Shown: positions 9,734 to 22,241 of the stretch, piece by piece
Numbering within the stretch: the first letter of the stretch is position 1
How the letters are laid out: every line of letters starts with the position of its first letter
Origin: Mixophyes australis
Taxonomy: Eukaryota; Chordata; Amphibia; Anura; Limnodynastidae
Direction: 5' to 3'
Assembly (NCBI GenBank): GCA_036250195.1
Contig: JAVHZZ010000009.1
Span: forward strand, 44,545,824 to 44,609,823
DNA: 64,000 nucleotides
Notes under the pieces: model-generated
Database searches by the model: none
Told to the model about the DNA's origin: nothing
The model's input: only the letters and a program-made list of their open reading frames with translations
Translations under genes and position numbers: made by a program

Positions 9734-10770
9734 AGAGATGTTCACTGACCCCGTGTTTTGGTTTTGGGTCTGTATTTTTTCAGAAAAATTGCTAAAATAT
9801 GCCGAAATACATAATTTTGCTCTTTTTTCATTTCTGCATTATAATTAACCTCAATAACACTAATTTCTAGTCATTTCCAGTCAATTTTGACAACGGGCCC
9901 ATCCCACCCTCCCTTATGTAAGATATTGAAAAGGATGTGTACTGTTTAATAAACCAAGCACTCCAGTGACAAGGAGTGCCACTTTTGTGGCTGAAGTGCT
10001 TGGTTTCTTTGGGTCCCCACAAAACAAGCTACCAGTAGCTTAGCTGCCTTAAGCCCAACTGTGCTGTCATTGAACTCTACAGTGGCAAGATGTTGTTGTC
10101 ATCATCCTCACCCTCATCAGAGTGTACATCATCCTTACACAATATTAAATCATCCCCGGTGAAATGCACCATTACAGAAGTCTCTGTACTTTGATGTAAT
10201 TGCAGGTAAAGCCTCTCCCGTGGAATTTATAGTTCATTTTAATGAACATCATCATTTCCACATTTTCAGGAAGTAGCTTTCTATGCTGATCACTAGCAAA
10301 GTTCCTGGCTTGCTGAAAAGTCTTTCAGAGTACACACTGGAGGGTGGCCAGCTTAGGTATTGCAAAGCGAGTTTGTGCATGTGTCTCCAAATTGCCTTTT
10401 TTTCCTCTAATTATGTAAAGGGACTGTCTGACATGTCTATTTGTACACTGTCATTAAAATAATCCTCCACCTTTCTTTGGATGTTGATAGTTGGATCAAG
10501 CGATGTTACAAATTTTGGTCAATTCTTTTAGAGTAGACCAGACCAGATGTCAAAATGTTGTGCTGAATCATCTGCATAATCAATGGGTGTCTTGGGAAAG
10601 CTAAGTTTTGCAATGCGCACAACAGTTAATAGCACATCTAGGTAACATTGGCACACAGCAGCAGCTGAAAGGAAAAGTGGTGCAAGTGGATTTGTCTTTG
10701 GGCTTTCCCACCCACCCTTATAATGGATCTTAAAACAGACATGCACACTTTAACAAGCACTTCAGCGACA
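9734..10770 (-). mobile_element. hAT transposon 3'-end pieces (mosaic)
   Basis: The left end AGAGATGTTCACTGACCCCG matches hAT-like termini. Minus-strand translation of 10200-10420 gives decayed C-terminal dimerisation motifs (PKLAT...FASDQHRKLLPENVE...FIKMNY). The stretch 10421-10610 is repeated in diverged form at 12105-12312, and 9898-9985 resembles 10699-10770, so at least two 3' pieces are stacked here. A hairpin (9951-9966 with 9991-10006) lies in the subterminal part. All frames are broken. Confidence 0.65.
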
Positions 10771-10779
10771 AGGAGTATT

Positions 10780-11394
10780 TCTGATTCTGCTGATCTCTGC
10801 TATCAACGCCCGCTAGCTATTCTGCATGGATTGCTGACCATTGCCGACTCATTCCACATCTCGGTGGTGCCTGTGTCCCTTCTTCGTTATTGCATATATG
10901 GATACAATCGAACTTACATTCTATTTAACTTTTAGCGGTATTCTCTGCACTCCAGTGAACATTGCATTTGTTTTCCACTTCCTAGGAGCCCTTGCTGTTG
11001 TCTACACTCACTATGTATTCTGCCTACATTGTGGAACTCCATTAATTGGTTCTACCCTTCTGCACACTGCTGTGGTTCATCATCTGCAGTGAATCCTGTA
11101 CACCATTGAACTTGCATTCATGTTCCACTTCTTAGTGGTAATACTTTTATTATTAACTGATACCTGAACTGTATCTCTCTGTATGCTGTTTAGATCTGTT
11201 CTCCCATCTGTCGCACTGGGAACTTCCCTGGAGGGCCACGACCTGCAGGGTGGGAGCCGCTAAGTCCAAATTCCATTGCGGGAATCGCTGGTGAATACCT
11301 TCCATCCTGTTAGACTCCGCGCCTCTAGGGGAATCTATACAATCCCAGTTAAGACAGCAGGATCCCACTCACTCCATCGTGTGCAAACCTGACA
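10780..11394 (-). mobile_element. LTR-like fragment inside the hAT mosaic
   Basis: On the minus strand 11345-11215 reads GGCGCGGAGTCTAACAGGA, GGTATTCACCAG, GGACTTAGCGGC and CTGCAGGTCG in the same order as 53770-53860 of the LTR at 53697-54422. It is therefore a diverged relative of that LTR. I could not define its termini. The rest (10780-11150) has no recognised content. Confidence 0.55.
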
Positions 11395-11395
11395 G

Positions 11396-12045
11396 TATTG
11401 AGATGCTGGGCTGCAAGTAGTGAATTAAAGCAGTTTAAGAAAAAATAGTCACATAAAAATGAAGTGCCGTTATGCAATTTATATCTATACAAAAATAGGT
11501 CTGTCCAGTGGATTATGCAAAGTATATGAAGATAATTGAGAATTGTTCAATAATGTATAGTTCCATACATAGACTATTAAAGTCAAACTTGTCCAGATGC
11601 TTTTGTGGGAAATATTCCCAAAAACAAACGTTTTTGAAAAGATGTTGCTTGTAGAGTAGTGATGTTCCTTATAGTCCGGACACTCCTTCCCTCCCCAAAT
11701 GCGGGTGGGTCCCGTCATAGACATCTAGTTTCCAACGCTGCGCATGCGCAGTCTGACCTCGGTGTTTTCCGGCTGGTGATGAAGCTGTGTTGTTGTTGCA
11801 GTGTGAGTCTATGCGGGCAATGTTTGAATGATTGTGGCAGCTCCTGGTGTTGAGTATGGAATACTGACAAAGTTGGTGTTGAAAGTTGAAAAATATAACA
11901 TTAATCTATACTTTGCATCATCCACTGGATGGACCTACTTTTGCATAGATATAAATTGCATATCTGAACTTCATTTTTATGTGATTATTTTTTCTTGAAC
12001 TCCTTTAATTCACTGCTCGCAGCCCACATACCAGCATCTCAATAC
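11396..12045. repeat. Long terminal inverted repeat element (MITE-like)
   Basis: Arms 11396-11525 and about 11915-12045 are inverted copies of each other: GTATTGAGATGCTGGGCTG begins the left arm and its complement CAGCATCTCAATAC ends the right arm. Shared internal blocks include the complement pair CACATAAAAATGAAG and CTTCATTTTTATGTG. The ~390-bp centre has no coding content. No clear target duplication is visible, so the superfamily is undetermined. Confidence 0.75.
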
Positions 12046-12089
12046 ATTGCTGCTTATGCATATCATAACTCTGTATGATATTCTGGACA

Positions 12090-14850
12090 AAATTTTTATT
12101 TATGATGTAAAGGGAATGTCTGGCATGTCTATTTCAATGCTGTCCTTAAAATAATCCTCCACCATCCTTTGGATGTTAATAGTAGAATCAGGCAGAGTTA
12201 CGGCAGAGGTGTCCCGGTTTTTGGTTAATTCTTTTATACCAGATCAGATTTCAAAATGTTGTGCTGAGTCTTCTGCATCATCCCTGGGTCTCTTGGGAAA
12301 GCTAAGTTTTTTCCTAGCAGCAGTTGACTGAGAAACTGAAGGAGGAGACACCGTTGTGCCACATACCACTTTAAGCTGTCAACTTGCTTACCAGTAGCTC
12401 CTTGCATCTCTTGAGATCTAGGTCAGTTGGAAGCAAAGGGAAGACATAGATCTTAAACCTAGGATCAAGCACAGTCACCAAAATGTAGTGATCAGATTTC
12501 AAGATTTTGATAACTCTTAGATCCTGGCAAAGTGAATAAAGTACTTGATCTACAAGTCCGACATACTTAGCGTAATTGCTTTATTTCATCTCCTCTTTCA
12601 GTATCTCAAGCTGCTTTTCTAAAAGTCTAATTAAAGGAATCACTTGCCTCAAGCTAGCAATGCCTGAATTCACTTCACAGGTGACTATTTCAAATGGTTT
12701 CAGCACCTTGCACAACACGGAAAGTATTCTCCACAGCGCTGGACTAAAATACATTCTCCCTCCCTTCCCAATGTCATGGCTTGTGGAGTAAGCGTGGATG
12801 GCTTTTTGCTGTTCCTCCATACTCAGAAGCATTTATAGGGTGGAATTTCACCTTGTCACCACCTCTTGCTACAGTTGGTGGCAGGGCAAATCAAACTGAT
12901 CTTGCAGCTGCTGCAATCTCCTACATGCTGTTGCAGAATGCCAGAAATGTCCCGAAATTTTACGGGCCACAGACAGCATCTCCTATATGTCCCTTTCATT
13001 TTTCAAAAAGCTCTGCACCACCAACTTGATTGTGTGATCAAAACAGGGAATATGATGGAATTCACCTAGCTGTAATGCCCTCACAATATTGGTGGGGTTA
13101 TCAGAAATTACATATCCTGAGGAGAGTCCAAGTGGGATGAGACATGTATCAATAACATTCCTTAGTTTTTGTAATAGATTGTCAGCTGTATGTCTCTTAG
13201 TGAAGCCAATGATACACAGAGTAGCCTGCCTCAGAAACGTAGGATGTAGTTGGGTACATGCTTCTGCAGTTCCTGCTTGTGAAGGCAAATCACCAACCCA
13301 GTGGGCTGTCACAGTCCTATAATCTTTAGTTTGCACTGTTCCGCTTGTCCACATATCTGTGGTTAAGTGTACAGTGGATATGGCATTTTGTAGCCCAATA
13401 ATTACATTTTTATGAACATATTAGTAGAGGTGACGAATAGCTTTTCTAGTAAAATGGTGTTGTGATGGCATTTGGTAATGGGGACACAAGACCTCAAGTA
13501 ACTGTCTAAAACCAGCTGCGTTAATAGTGGATATTGGACGCAGCTCTAATACTAGCATAATTGCCATGGCATCTGTGATCCTCTTTGTGACTGGGTGATA
13601 GCTTTCATACTTGCTTTCTCTTGCAAAGGATTGTTTAACATTGTTGTAAACTACTAGTAGTCTTTTTCTTGGTGTGCTTCTGGGATGAAGATCAACCCCC
13701 AGCAGCAGCAGTATGGGCACTAATGCTAAAGAATTCTTCTGAGGAATCCTGGGTAGTGGAGGAGTCATCTACTTGGAAGCAGGACTAAGTCCAATAACTA
13801 GTGAGGATATTGAGGGTGGTGTTGTGGGTATAGATCGTAGGTGCTGGGATCTAGGTGAGAGAAGGGAGGTAGCTAATGATGGATTGCTTGTTGTTATTTT
13901 TTTAGCATAAATTTCAGATTTTCCCAAAAGCTTCCCATACACTCTTTTCAAACATGGCAGAGATTCCTAGATGGTTAAGGTCTCTACCTCTACTGTCTGT
14001 GGCTTTACAAACGCTACACCTAGACAAATGTTGTTGGGATTTGGGTAAAAATAATTCCACACCTAAGAGGTGGATTATTTTGGTCTTATGCCCAGGCATG
14101 ATAATGGTCTTCTTCTTATCACTGGCAAGAAATGCTTCCACTGGTGCAGGACTTACACAAACAAAATCATCATCATCTACATCCTAATTAGCGCCGTAGT
14201 CAGTTACACAAATATCCCCCTCATCCTTTTGCAATTCCAATGTGGCATTGTCAATTTGTGTATCACCGTCTACACTTGTGCTGCACATCCACACATCTGC
14301 ATAAATGCTGAAAGGAGACTTCTTTACGAGTACAGTATCAGAATGGTCAGGCTTACACATAGCACTCGTGGATAGACTCTCCTCAGGGATTTGTGTAATT
14401 TCTGAACCTGAACATACAGTTTCTTCTAATGCCTTACTGTATTCTTCCAGCTCGGCTTCTACACGTAAAAGTATTTGGGCACCACTTTTTGAGTCAGAAT
14501 GACAATGTCTTGCATTGTCACGACTGGCCTTACAAGAAGATACCTCAACGACAGTTGCAGAACTAGCACTCATACAGAAAGACGAAGACTGATTCTTTCC
14601 TTGCCACTGCGTGTGTAGTATGACATGTTGGCAATTTTATTTTTTTCTGCAGTTAATTTTGCCTTGATTGCAGGTGTTTTTTCCTTTTTTACATTTTTGT
14701 TTCCCTGACTTAAAACCATTATGCACTTTAACATAGACTTTAGCAGATGACTTAGAAGGATTACTATCATCATGACTGGTGCCAGCAGCTGCTTGGTGCT
14801 TCTGGTCTTCTGTGCACTGATGTGAATCCATATCAATGGCACAGAGCAAT
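12090..14850 (-). pseudogene. hAT transposase with BED zinc finger, decayed
   Basis: Read on the minus strand: an N-terminal Lys/Cys-rich leader starting MDSHQCTEDQKHQ (about 14830), an acidic region (14570-14184), a BED-like zinc finger (CSVC...RDLNHLG, about 14030), then ELRPISTINAAGFRQLLEVL (13500-13580), MWTSGTVQTKDYRTVTAHWV and CFDHTIKLVV (13000-13350), and YFSPALWRILSVLCKVLKPFE (12600-12780). This is the domain order of hAT transposases (BED, RNase H-like fold with inserted helices). The C-terminal dimerisation part continues in decayed form at 12100-12310 and 10200-10420. At least five frame breaks rule out function. Confidence 0.8.
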
Positions 14851-14885
14851 GTGACTGGAGATTTTTAAGAACACTACCACCCCTA

Positions 14886-15330
14886 TTATTTATGTTTCAG
14901 CACTGATAATGAGCAATGGCACTTACATTTTAAGCTGGCAAGAACACTGCCACCTCTCCTGTTTCTGTGTGAACTATGGCATAGTACAATGTCACTGGAG
15001 ACTTTTAAGAACAATGCCTCCCCTATTATTTCTGTTTTAGCACTGAACACTGCCACCTCTCCTGTTTCTGTGTGAGCTATGGCACAGTGCAATGTCACTG
15101 GAGACTTTTAAGAACACTGCCTCCCCTATTATTTCTGTTTCAGCACTGAACACTGCCACCTCTCCTGTTTCTGTGTGAGCTATGGCACAGTACAATGTCA
15201 CTGGAGACTTTTAAGAACACTGCCTCCCCTATTATTTCTGTTTCAGCACTGAACACTGCCACTTCTCCTATTTCTGTGTCAGCTATAGCACAGTAAAATG
15301 TCACTGGAGACTCTTAAGAACACTACAACC
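14886..15330. repeat. 103-bp tandem repeat, about 4 copies
   Basis: The marker CACTGGAGACTTTTAAGAAC recurs with CTGGAG at 14995, 15098, 15201 and 15304, exactly 103 bp apart; a partial unit at 14854 is 141 bp upstream. Each unit includes GTTTCAGCACTGAACACTGCC and a TGTGTGAGCTATGGCACAG block. The array lies in the 5' subterminal region of the hAT element. Confidence 0.93.
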
Positions 15331-15600
15331 CCTCCTCTTTCAATAATGACGCTGCCCAACTGCACCAGAGACTGGCAAGAACCCTGCTACCGCTTCTGTG
15401 TCTCTCTGTGAAATGGCGCTGGATCTCCGTGGAGGGCAGTACCTATAGAATCGAAAACTCGTGAGATCCGACAAAGCGACAATGACTTTTTGCCTCGCTT
15501 TCAGTTCCGAGGGCGCCCAAAAGTACCAAGCTGGCTCGGCTCAGTACTCTGATCACTAATGATCGGGTGGGCTCAATTTTCATAATACTGAGCACCTAGC
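15331..15600 (-). mobile_element. hAT transposon 5' terminal region
   Basis: On the minus strand the end reads TAGAGATGCTAGGTGCTCAG, sharing AGAGATG with the opposite end near 9742. This matches the short TIRs of hAT elements. No 8-bp target duplication can be confirmed because both ends abut (AT)n arrays. Confidence 0.6.
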
Positions 15601-15606
15601 ATCTCT

Positions 15607-15607
15607 A

Positions 15608-15669
<62 letters not shown>
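15607..15669. repeat. (AT)n microsatellite at hAT right edge
   Basis: About 31 AT units directly outside the hAT end at 15600. Confidence 0.96.
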
Positions 15670-15674
<5 letters not shown>

Positions 15675-16612
15675 GAGTCTTTTCCTTTTACTCATTGACA
15701 CACTGATACATATTCTTTGTTCAGATAGTAGCTCTATCAATAGATCTCTAAAATTACACTAGTATACTGCAATCATACATCTTAGTACATTGTAACAATT
15801 TGAACTAAATGCTTCAAACTAATATATTTTTTCTCACTGTATTTCTATATGTATTATTCCACTCCTGCATACATTTGACTATTTGTTCATTCCTTGGGAA
15901 TAATCTACCAAAAACTTTGTATAATTGTTCATCCATAGTTTAGTGTCTTTCCAAATGCATTTATATTTACAGTCACTAGTATTCTTGTAAAAAAATAGCT
16001 ACATAACTTACAGCACAAATCTATGACCATATGTATTTTAACTACTTAAAGATTATTTAATAATCTAAGCCATAGCTGGAATCCTTGGTCTCTGAAACAA
16101 CAAAAGAATACATTTTTAGGTATACAAATGTTAAACACATACAGTTTTCTATTAATTCAGTAAGCATTCCATTGTGAGTCTCTGAAAAAACCCCTCAAGA
16201 AAAAACAAAGGTAGTGGCTGGGAATGGTTTGCCCCTATTTAATGGTCTGCAGTATCTGCTTATACAGTAAACACCTTTTTTTTTTATGAAGAACAATGGT
16301 ATTGACTACTATGAAAAAAGATATGCAGATTACTCATTGAAGATTCCAGATCATTCCAACTGCCACATGTTTAAATGAAGAATAGAGGTTTTAACTGCCA
16401 AATTACATTGTAGCTGAAATAAACACAATAGCTGAGCTACCCTCCAAAGACATATAATATATCATTCTCCTTTATAGTTACAAAAAAACAACTTTTTCTA
16501 TTTTTATTTTTTTTAAAAACCCACAGGTTTACTCTGCAAAGTTCTCTTGTAAGCCTGCTAACTATGAGACTATAAAAATATGTGCTAAACACTAACTAAA
16601 ATATGAGCTAAG
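15670..16612. other. AT-rich interval, no gene recognised
   Basis: No open frame of note on either strand and no recognised repeat. Confidence 0.5.
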
Positions 16613-16985
16613 TGCTAACCACTTAGCCACCGTGGCAGGCGGTGGCCACCGTGGCAGCACAGTGGCTAAGTGGTTAGCATTTCTGCCTTACAGCACTGGC
16701 GTCATGAGTTCAATTCCCGACCATGGCCTTATCTGTGTGGAATTTGTATGATCTTCCTGTGTTTGCGTGGGTTTCCTCCGGGTGCTCCGGTTTCCTCCCA
16801 CACTCCAAAAACATACTAGTAGGTTAATTGGCTTCTAACAAATTGACTCCAGTCTGTGTGTATGTTTTGGAGTTTAGACTGTAATCCCCAATGGGGCAGG
16901 GACTGATGTGAGTGAGTTCTCTGTACAGCGCTGTGGAATTAGTGGCGCTATATAAATAAATGGTTATAGTAATAATAATAATAAA
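16613..16985 (+). mobile_element. tRNA-derived SINE with inverted 5' duplicate
   Basis: From 16650: GGCAGCACAGTGGCTAAGTGG head with A box, B box around GAGTTCAATTCC, the GTGGGTTTCCTCCGGGTGCTCC body and an AATAAT tail (16970-16985). It is the same family as the copy at 2071-2404. Immediately upstream, 16613-16633 is the inverted complement of its first ~21 bp (16659-16679), giving a head-to-head 5' end that could fold as a hairpin. No clear target duplication is seen. Confidence 0.88.
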
Positions 16986-16989
16986 TAAC

Positions 16990-18731
16990 CTATTAGTATG
17001 AATCTATAGGCAACTGCCCCACAACAATCAAACTTCTTTGAAACTGGACAAAACAATACAACTTTAGAACCATTTTTTATTATTTAGTTTCTTAATCTAT
17101 TAAAATTTCTAATTAACCACATTTTGAATTTTTCCATTAAGTCACAACTCTACCTCTCATTTCTGTAAAATAGTTTACATTATATATCTTTATCAAACAT
17201 GCCAACAAAATGAGTTTTTAATATAATATAGTTTACCAAATATCATTGCATCTCCACCTTAAAAATGGCCTATCCATGCGTCTCCTTACACAGCAGACAT
17301 TTTGAGATTCCTAACAAATCTTTACTTAAATTAATAAACTTAAACTGCTAATTCAAAGTACTGTGCTATTTTAAACTGCTGTCTATTGGAATTATGCAAC
17401 AATATGCATTTCACACATTACTTTTTCAATTGGCCATGTTTAAATCAGATACTTCGATTTGCTATATTTATATAACTAACTTAATATTAGATTTGTGACA
17501 AAATTAAAAATTCACATATGAATCTAATCTATACTTATATTTCTACTACAAATATTGTTTTTTCTACCACAACATCTACTGGTAAAACAAACAAAATTGT
17601 ATATTATTTATCCCAAAATCCCTTTCAGCAACTTTCAACCAATGGACAAGCCTTCAGCTCTTCAACAAATAAAATAATTTCTTATCGTTTTTCCTGATTC
17701 CACTCTCTTGTTGAAGCTGGCCATTGCAGAAAAATGACAAATCCCATTTTCGAGCCCCCATCTTGTTGAATTAATTTTCAGAATAAATCAATATTGTCCA
17801 TTCAAGTGTAGATTTTGCAATAAAAAGCGATTTACTTAATATTAGATCTTAAGTTAGAGTTACAAAAGGCAAAGCACAGTAGTTCATATACGACCTGTCT
17901 TTTCATGGTTCCAGCAGACAGAGAGGCCCATGAATGGACTACAGGCTAATTTACAAACTTTTATAATGGTGGGTGTGTTTACAAAATAATATAAAATAAA
18001 TATTGAATTAATGTCACCTGGTAACAATAAAGGCATTAAAAATGAAACGGTTAAAAAAAAAAGTGTTTGTTTTTCCCCCCATGAAATACATTTATTAGAA
18101 TACTGTTAATGTCTACTGAACATAAAATATTTTTTTACAGTTGCACATGTTTGCACACACATGTCAAAGCATGCATACAAGACTGTCATCACTGCTGATC
18201 AGGCCTTAGACTAGCCCTTTAGCTGGTGCAAGAGATACGGCAGAAAAACAAATAACTTTGAGATGCTCAGAGCTAGATTTGGACATGGCTGCGTACTCTT
18301 GAGTTCATAATCGTACACTGTAGACGCACGGAACAGAGCTGCATTTGTGGACATTTCTGCAGATTCTGGGTATGGGCAGAGTGATTTTGCATACGATACG
18401 CACAGAATCAAAAGATATGTTCCCTGTTGAATCAGGCCCAGTGAGTTAGATTATGGCTGATACCACAATTTAAGTAACAATGCTACAATTTGCTCTAATC
18501 AAACCCTGTTTTCAGGTATTGATTGATGCCTGTTTTCATGTTCATGTTAACATAGGATCAGTTAATAAGAGAGATTACAGTAGTTGTTGTAGTAACCTGG
18601 AGGTGTACATACTCCACTAATAAGCATGAGCATATGCTCATAGCTTTGCTAAAATGGGTGTTTGTATTGTCTTTTTATTATCAGAATTCAGGGAGAGGTT
18701 TTAATGTTGTACTTCTTATTTACTTCTATAG
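16990..18731. other. AT-rich interval, no gene recognised
   Basis: No recognisable repeat or coding family. If the exon at 18732 is real, the final ~30 bp include its polypyrimidine tract and acceptor (ttacttctatag). Confidence 0.5.
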
Positions 18732-18803
18732 GGTCCCTTACAGAAGATGGTCATCAGCATGGAGTCCAGGAAAAAATCATTGTTCTGGCAGTATTCAATG
18801 AAG
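18732..18803 (+). CDS. Candidate internal exon of an unrecognised host gene (exon A)
   Basis: A 72-bp segment bounded by an acceptor preceded by pyrimidines (TTACTTCTATAG, 18720-18731) and a donor GTAAGA (18804). In the frame entered with 2 nt it reads SLTEDGHQHG...LAVFNE without a stop and leaves 1 nt, so it is a phase 1-1 exon. The candidate exon at 47078-47155 starts with the complementary 2 nt on the same strand, so the two can be spliced in frame. The codon content looks protein-like and unlike the transposons around it. I do not recognise the protein. The alternative is a chance ORF between cryptic splice sites. Confidence 0.5.
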
Positions 18804-19289
18804 GTAAGATTTTATTAATGCATGCTGAAGAGTGTATATCTCCACTGGCCAAGATTATGAACACTAGCGGCCTAGAGGAGTGTTGCACATAAATTAATTT
18901 TGTGTGTAAAATACCTATTTCCATACAGCGCATGCACAGGAAAAAAGCGTAAGCACAATTCAATATGTATCTCAGAGTTACTACTGTGAATGTTTATTGT
19001 GGTGGATCAGGAAAGGGAAGGGCTGGGCAAACTGAGGGCATGTTCAGAGGTGGAATCACGAAGATGTCACCTGTCAGGAGGGTTGTATTTGCAGGTGCTC
19101 GACCTCTTGTGCAAAATACGTGCTGATGATCATGATGATGTCATGAATGAGCATTGTTTGTGGATTTATTGTCAAATGTAAATAGCATAAAGTAACATAA
19201 CAAAATCCATGAAAGGAAAGTAAAAAAACAAAAGAGATAGAGACGTTTTAATTGTTGGATATCGAATAAACACAAAAAGCTTAATTTAT
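18804..19289. other. No gene recognised
   Basis: Possible intron sequence downstream of the candidate exon. Short frames only. Confidence 0.45.
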
Positions 19290-19900
19290 TAACTTTAAAA
19301 CTAGATTTTAAGGCACCACAATGCTGTGCAGCACTCTACAGTAAGGGGAATAGGCAATACACGAAACAGGAACATACATGGTAGACAAAATAAATGCAGG
19401 CATGAAAGATCTTACATTCTAAGTGGAAGCGGGCACAGCTCAAACAAGAGGGGAGAGTGTGGTTCAGAATGGAAATTGGGACAATTGTGAAGGTGCATTA
19501 CTGTGAGCAGTATCATCAGGGGTAAGATAAGCTCTAATAAACAAAGCATCTCAAGATTTGAAGGCTGTGGAGAAGACTAATTGGGTGTGATAGAGAATCA
19601 TAAGTCTGTAACAGCATGGGAAAAGTCTTGTAAGCGGAAGTGAGAGGTGATTACCAGAGATGAGAATAGGCGCAGGTCAGAGGTAGTCATTTGAATTAGA
19701 TTCTGGAGGACACATAAAGCCAGTGTAGGGAGTTGCAAAGTGGTGCAGCAGATGTGGAGCAGTGAGAGAGGAAGATCAGTCTTGCAGCAGCATTTAGGAT
19801 GGATTCAAGTGTGGATACATGGGTGAAGGGACTGCCAGATAACAGATGGTTTCAGTAGTCAAGACGGAAGATGATGAGAGAATGCATAACAAGTGAGCCA
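19290..19900 (-). pseudogene. L2-like LINE, RT C-terminal and 3' end fragment
   Basis: Minus-strand translation around 19885-19690 gives IIFRLDY-stop-NHLLSGS, VSTLESILNAAARLIF, CSTSAAPLCNSLHWL and VSSRI. This is the conserved tail of L2-type RTs (RLDYCNSLLxG...QNAAARLV...LHWLPV...RI). The stop sits where Cys is expected. The 3' part (19290-19480) carries the tail ending near GCACTCTACAGTAAGG. A matching upstream RT piece lies at 47249-47605. Confidence 0.7.
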
Positions 19901-21880
19901 GACACAACGTTGTCAAGGAATTGGGAAATTGGACCTGGGGGGCAATAAATGAAAGCATCACAAAGGTGGAGAGAATAAAATAAATGCATAGTATGTACTT
20001 AAACGGAAGAGAATGAGAGGGAGGGTTTAGAGGGTATGATTTGGATGGTGCAGCTTGGAGAAAGTAGAATGCCTACTCCACCACATTGTCTGTTTTCTGG
20101 TCTGAAAGTGTGGCTGAGAGAGAGTCCCCCATAGGAGAGAGCTACAGGGGACATGTGCTACCCAGTTGGGTGTCGTGTGAGTGGTGAAGGTTGCACCTTA
20201 CAAGGACACAGTGTTTATCTTCACAGGTTCACTTCTCTATATTCTCGTGCTGTCAATGAGGTAAGGAGGATTATCAAAATCTCGACAATATCAACAGTAA
20301 TCTCAAGGAACTTCACTTTAATCTGGGGGAAGGCCCCAGATGATATCTTGGAATATTTTCAGACAACGGAACAAGTAGTTAACAAGATGCAGATATTACG
20401 GTCAAAAGAACTCTAAGACATTAATATTAGACATTTGTCTAAACCTATAAATAACAGATTTACAAACTGAATACAGTATAAACACAGGTTAATCCAGTCA
20501 ACTATAGACTCTGTTCATAGGAAAAATGACTGTGCAGTAAATATTGTCTCAGTCAGTTATATCCTATCAAATGTGTTAATACCTCTCTGTAACGTTGGTG
20601 TACACCGCCAGTTGTCCTTAAATTTACAGTAACTTCATATAGCGCAGTTTCTTCTGTTTAAATTATTGAGAAATTAGTCTTTTGTTGATCAATCAAGTTT
20701 TTGAACACTTCAGTTTTTATACAACAAAAGTCATCTATGCCAGTTAACAGTGTTACTTAACTTTCTGTTTTTTGTTCTTTCAGAAAGGGGCATTAAATAG
20801 ATGATTTAAGTTCTGCAGAATTGATGTTACTTTCTGTGTAATAATTAGCCTGAAAGAAGAATTGACAATTTCTTATTAGTTTATATGAGTCTCTGCAATG
20901 AAAGCAACAGGCTGTTTCTGTAGTGAAATAGTGGCTGGGTATAAATGATCACTGAAGGTTTTTTTTTTTTTTATTGGACTTGAAGTCCCTGGGAATACTC
21001 AGTGCATTACAAAAGTGAATGGACTTGCAGTACATTAAATCTGTCAGTATGGAGAAAAGCCAGTGGAGGAATCTGTGACAAAGGTGATTTGCAGACCTAC
21101 TGTACTTTCAACTGCAGTTCCTTCATATGAACGACTTTCAGCAGTAAAACCTCTTCTCTCTCAGCCTGTTCCTAAGATAGTGAGCAGCTACACAGGAAGA
21201 TTCAGCTCTGGTTTATCTCTAGGTCTGTCTTCAGGTCACTCATGAACCTCATCTCTCTCCCTCAGAAGTCTAGAACTTTCCTCTGCCCATTGCCTTCTGG
21301 GAGTTCACAGTTCACTTGAGACCCCTCCACTTTTTTTCTTAAAGGAACCTCAGCACTCAACATTATTGTATAGCTCTAATATCACCACTGACTAGTCATA
21401 CATAATAGCTATCTCCATGAAAATGTTAAATCAACATAAGTCAATTACTGATGTATATGAGCCATAGTAATTCTCACACATATCATTTTCTTTAATATAC
21501 ACTCTTTAGCTGGGATATCACAGACATAGTGTCAGATGAGGTGGGCCAGGTTTCTGTAATGACACAGAGGTTGAGGGATTTAGAAATTAATAGATCATGA
21601 ATTGGTGCAAGTTTTGTTTCAAACAGATCTGGCATTCCACAGTGCACAGGAGAAGGGAAGAGAGGATACTGGAAATTGTCCACTAAATGCATTTCAGTGT
21701 TAATACCAACTTCCAGGTATTTGGAACCATCCCTACAAAAGAGAAATGTACCTACATTTGTTAGGCTTCAGAGGCAGATATATGAGGTAGTGTTTGGAAA
21801 TAAGCAAACATTTATTACAGCCGTATTATAGGTAAATTATAGTAAATGGCAGAAAATTGCAGAAATGCAATAACAGGAGC
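19901..21880. other. No gene recognised
   Basis: Mixed moderately AT-rich sequence with a 15-nt T run near 20961. Frames at 20153-20416 and 21063-21245 are short and unfamiliar. Confidence 0.45.
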
Positions 21881-21883
21881 AGT

Positions 21884-22150
21884 CTCAGAGTGTGATTAGT
21901 TTCACAGAACAACTTAGTCAATTACAGGTAGAAGTAACAGTCTATGTAACCCTGAGGTAATGCAGATAATATGGTAACATTCACTAAACAACTTAAGCAA
22001 TGCAGACCAAAGCAACAGTCTTTTTAACATTGATGTAATGCAGATAATATGGTAACTTTCAGTGAACAACTTAGGCAATGTAGATCAAGCAAAATTACTT
22101 TTAAACTTGAGGTAAAGCAGATAATATGGTAACACTCAATGAACAATAGT
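21884..22150. repeat. 78-bp tandem repeat, about 3 copies
   Basis: GCAGATAATATGGTAAC recurs at 21962, 22040 and 22118, exactly 78 bp apart, each preceded by an ACAACTTAGGCAATG-like block. A more diverged unit precedes them near 21884. Confidence 0.9.
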
Positions 22151-22241
22151 CTTGTACCAGATAAGAAGCGTTCTGTATAAGGAATAGTATGATGTACACA
22201 CAAATGCTAGAGACTCAAGATATACAGGAAACAGTTAAGTA

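Noticed and set aside
14886..15330. CRISPR-like regular array
   Set aside because: Units of 103 bp are wholly repeated with no unique spacers, in a vertebrate hAT element.
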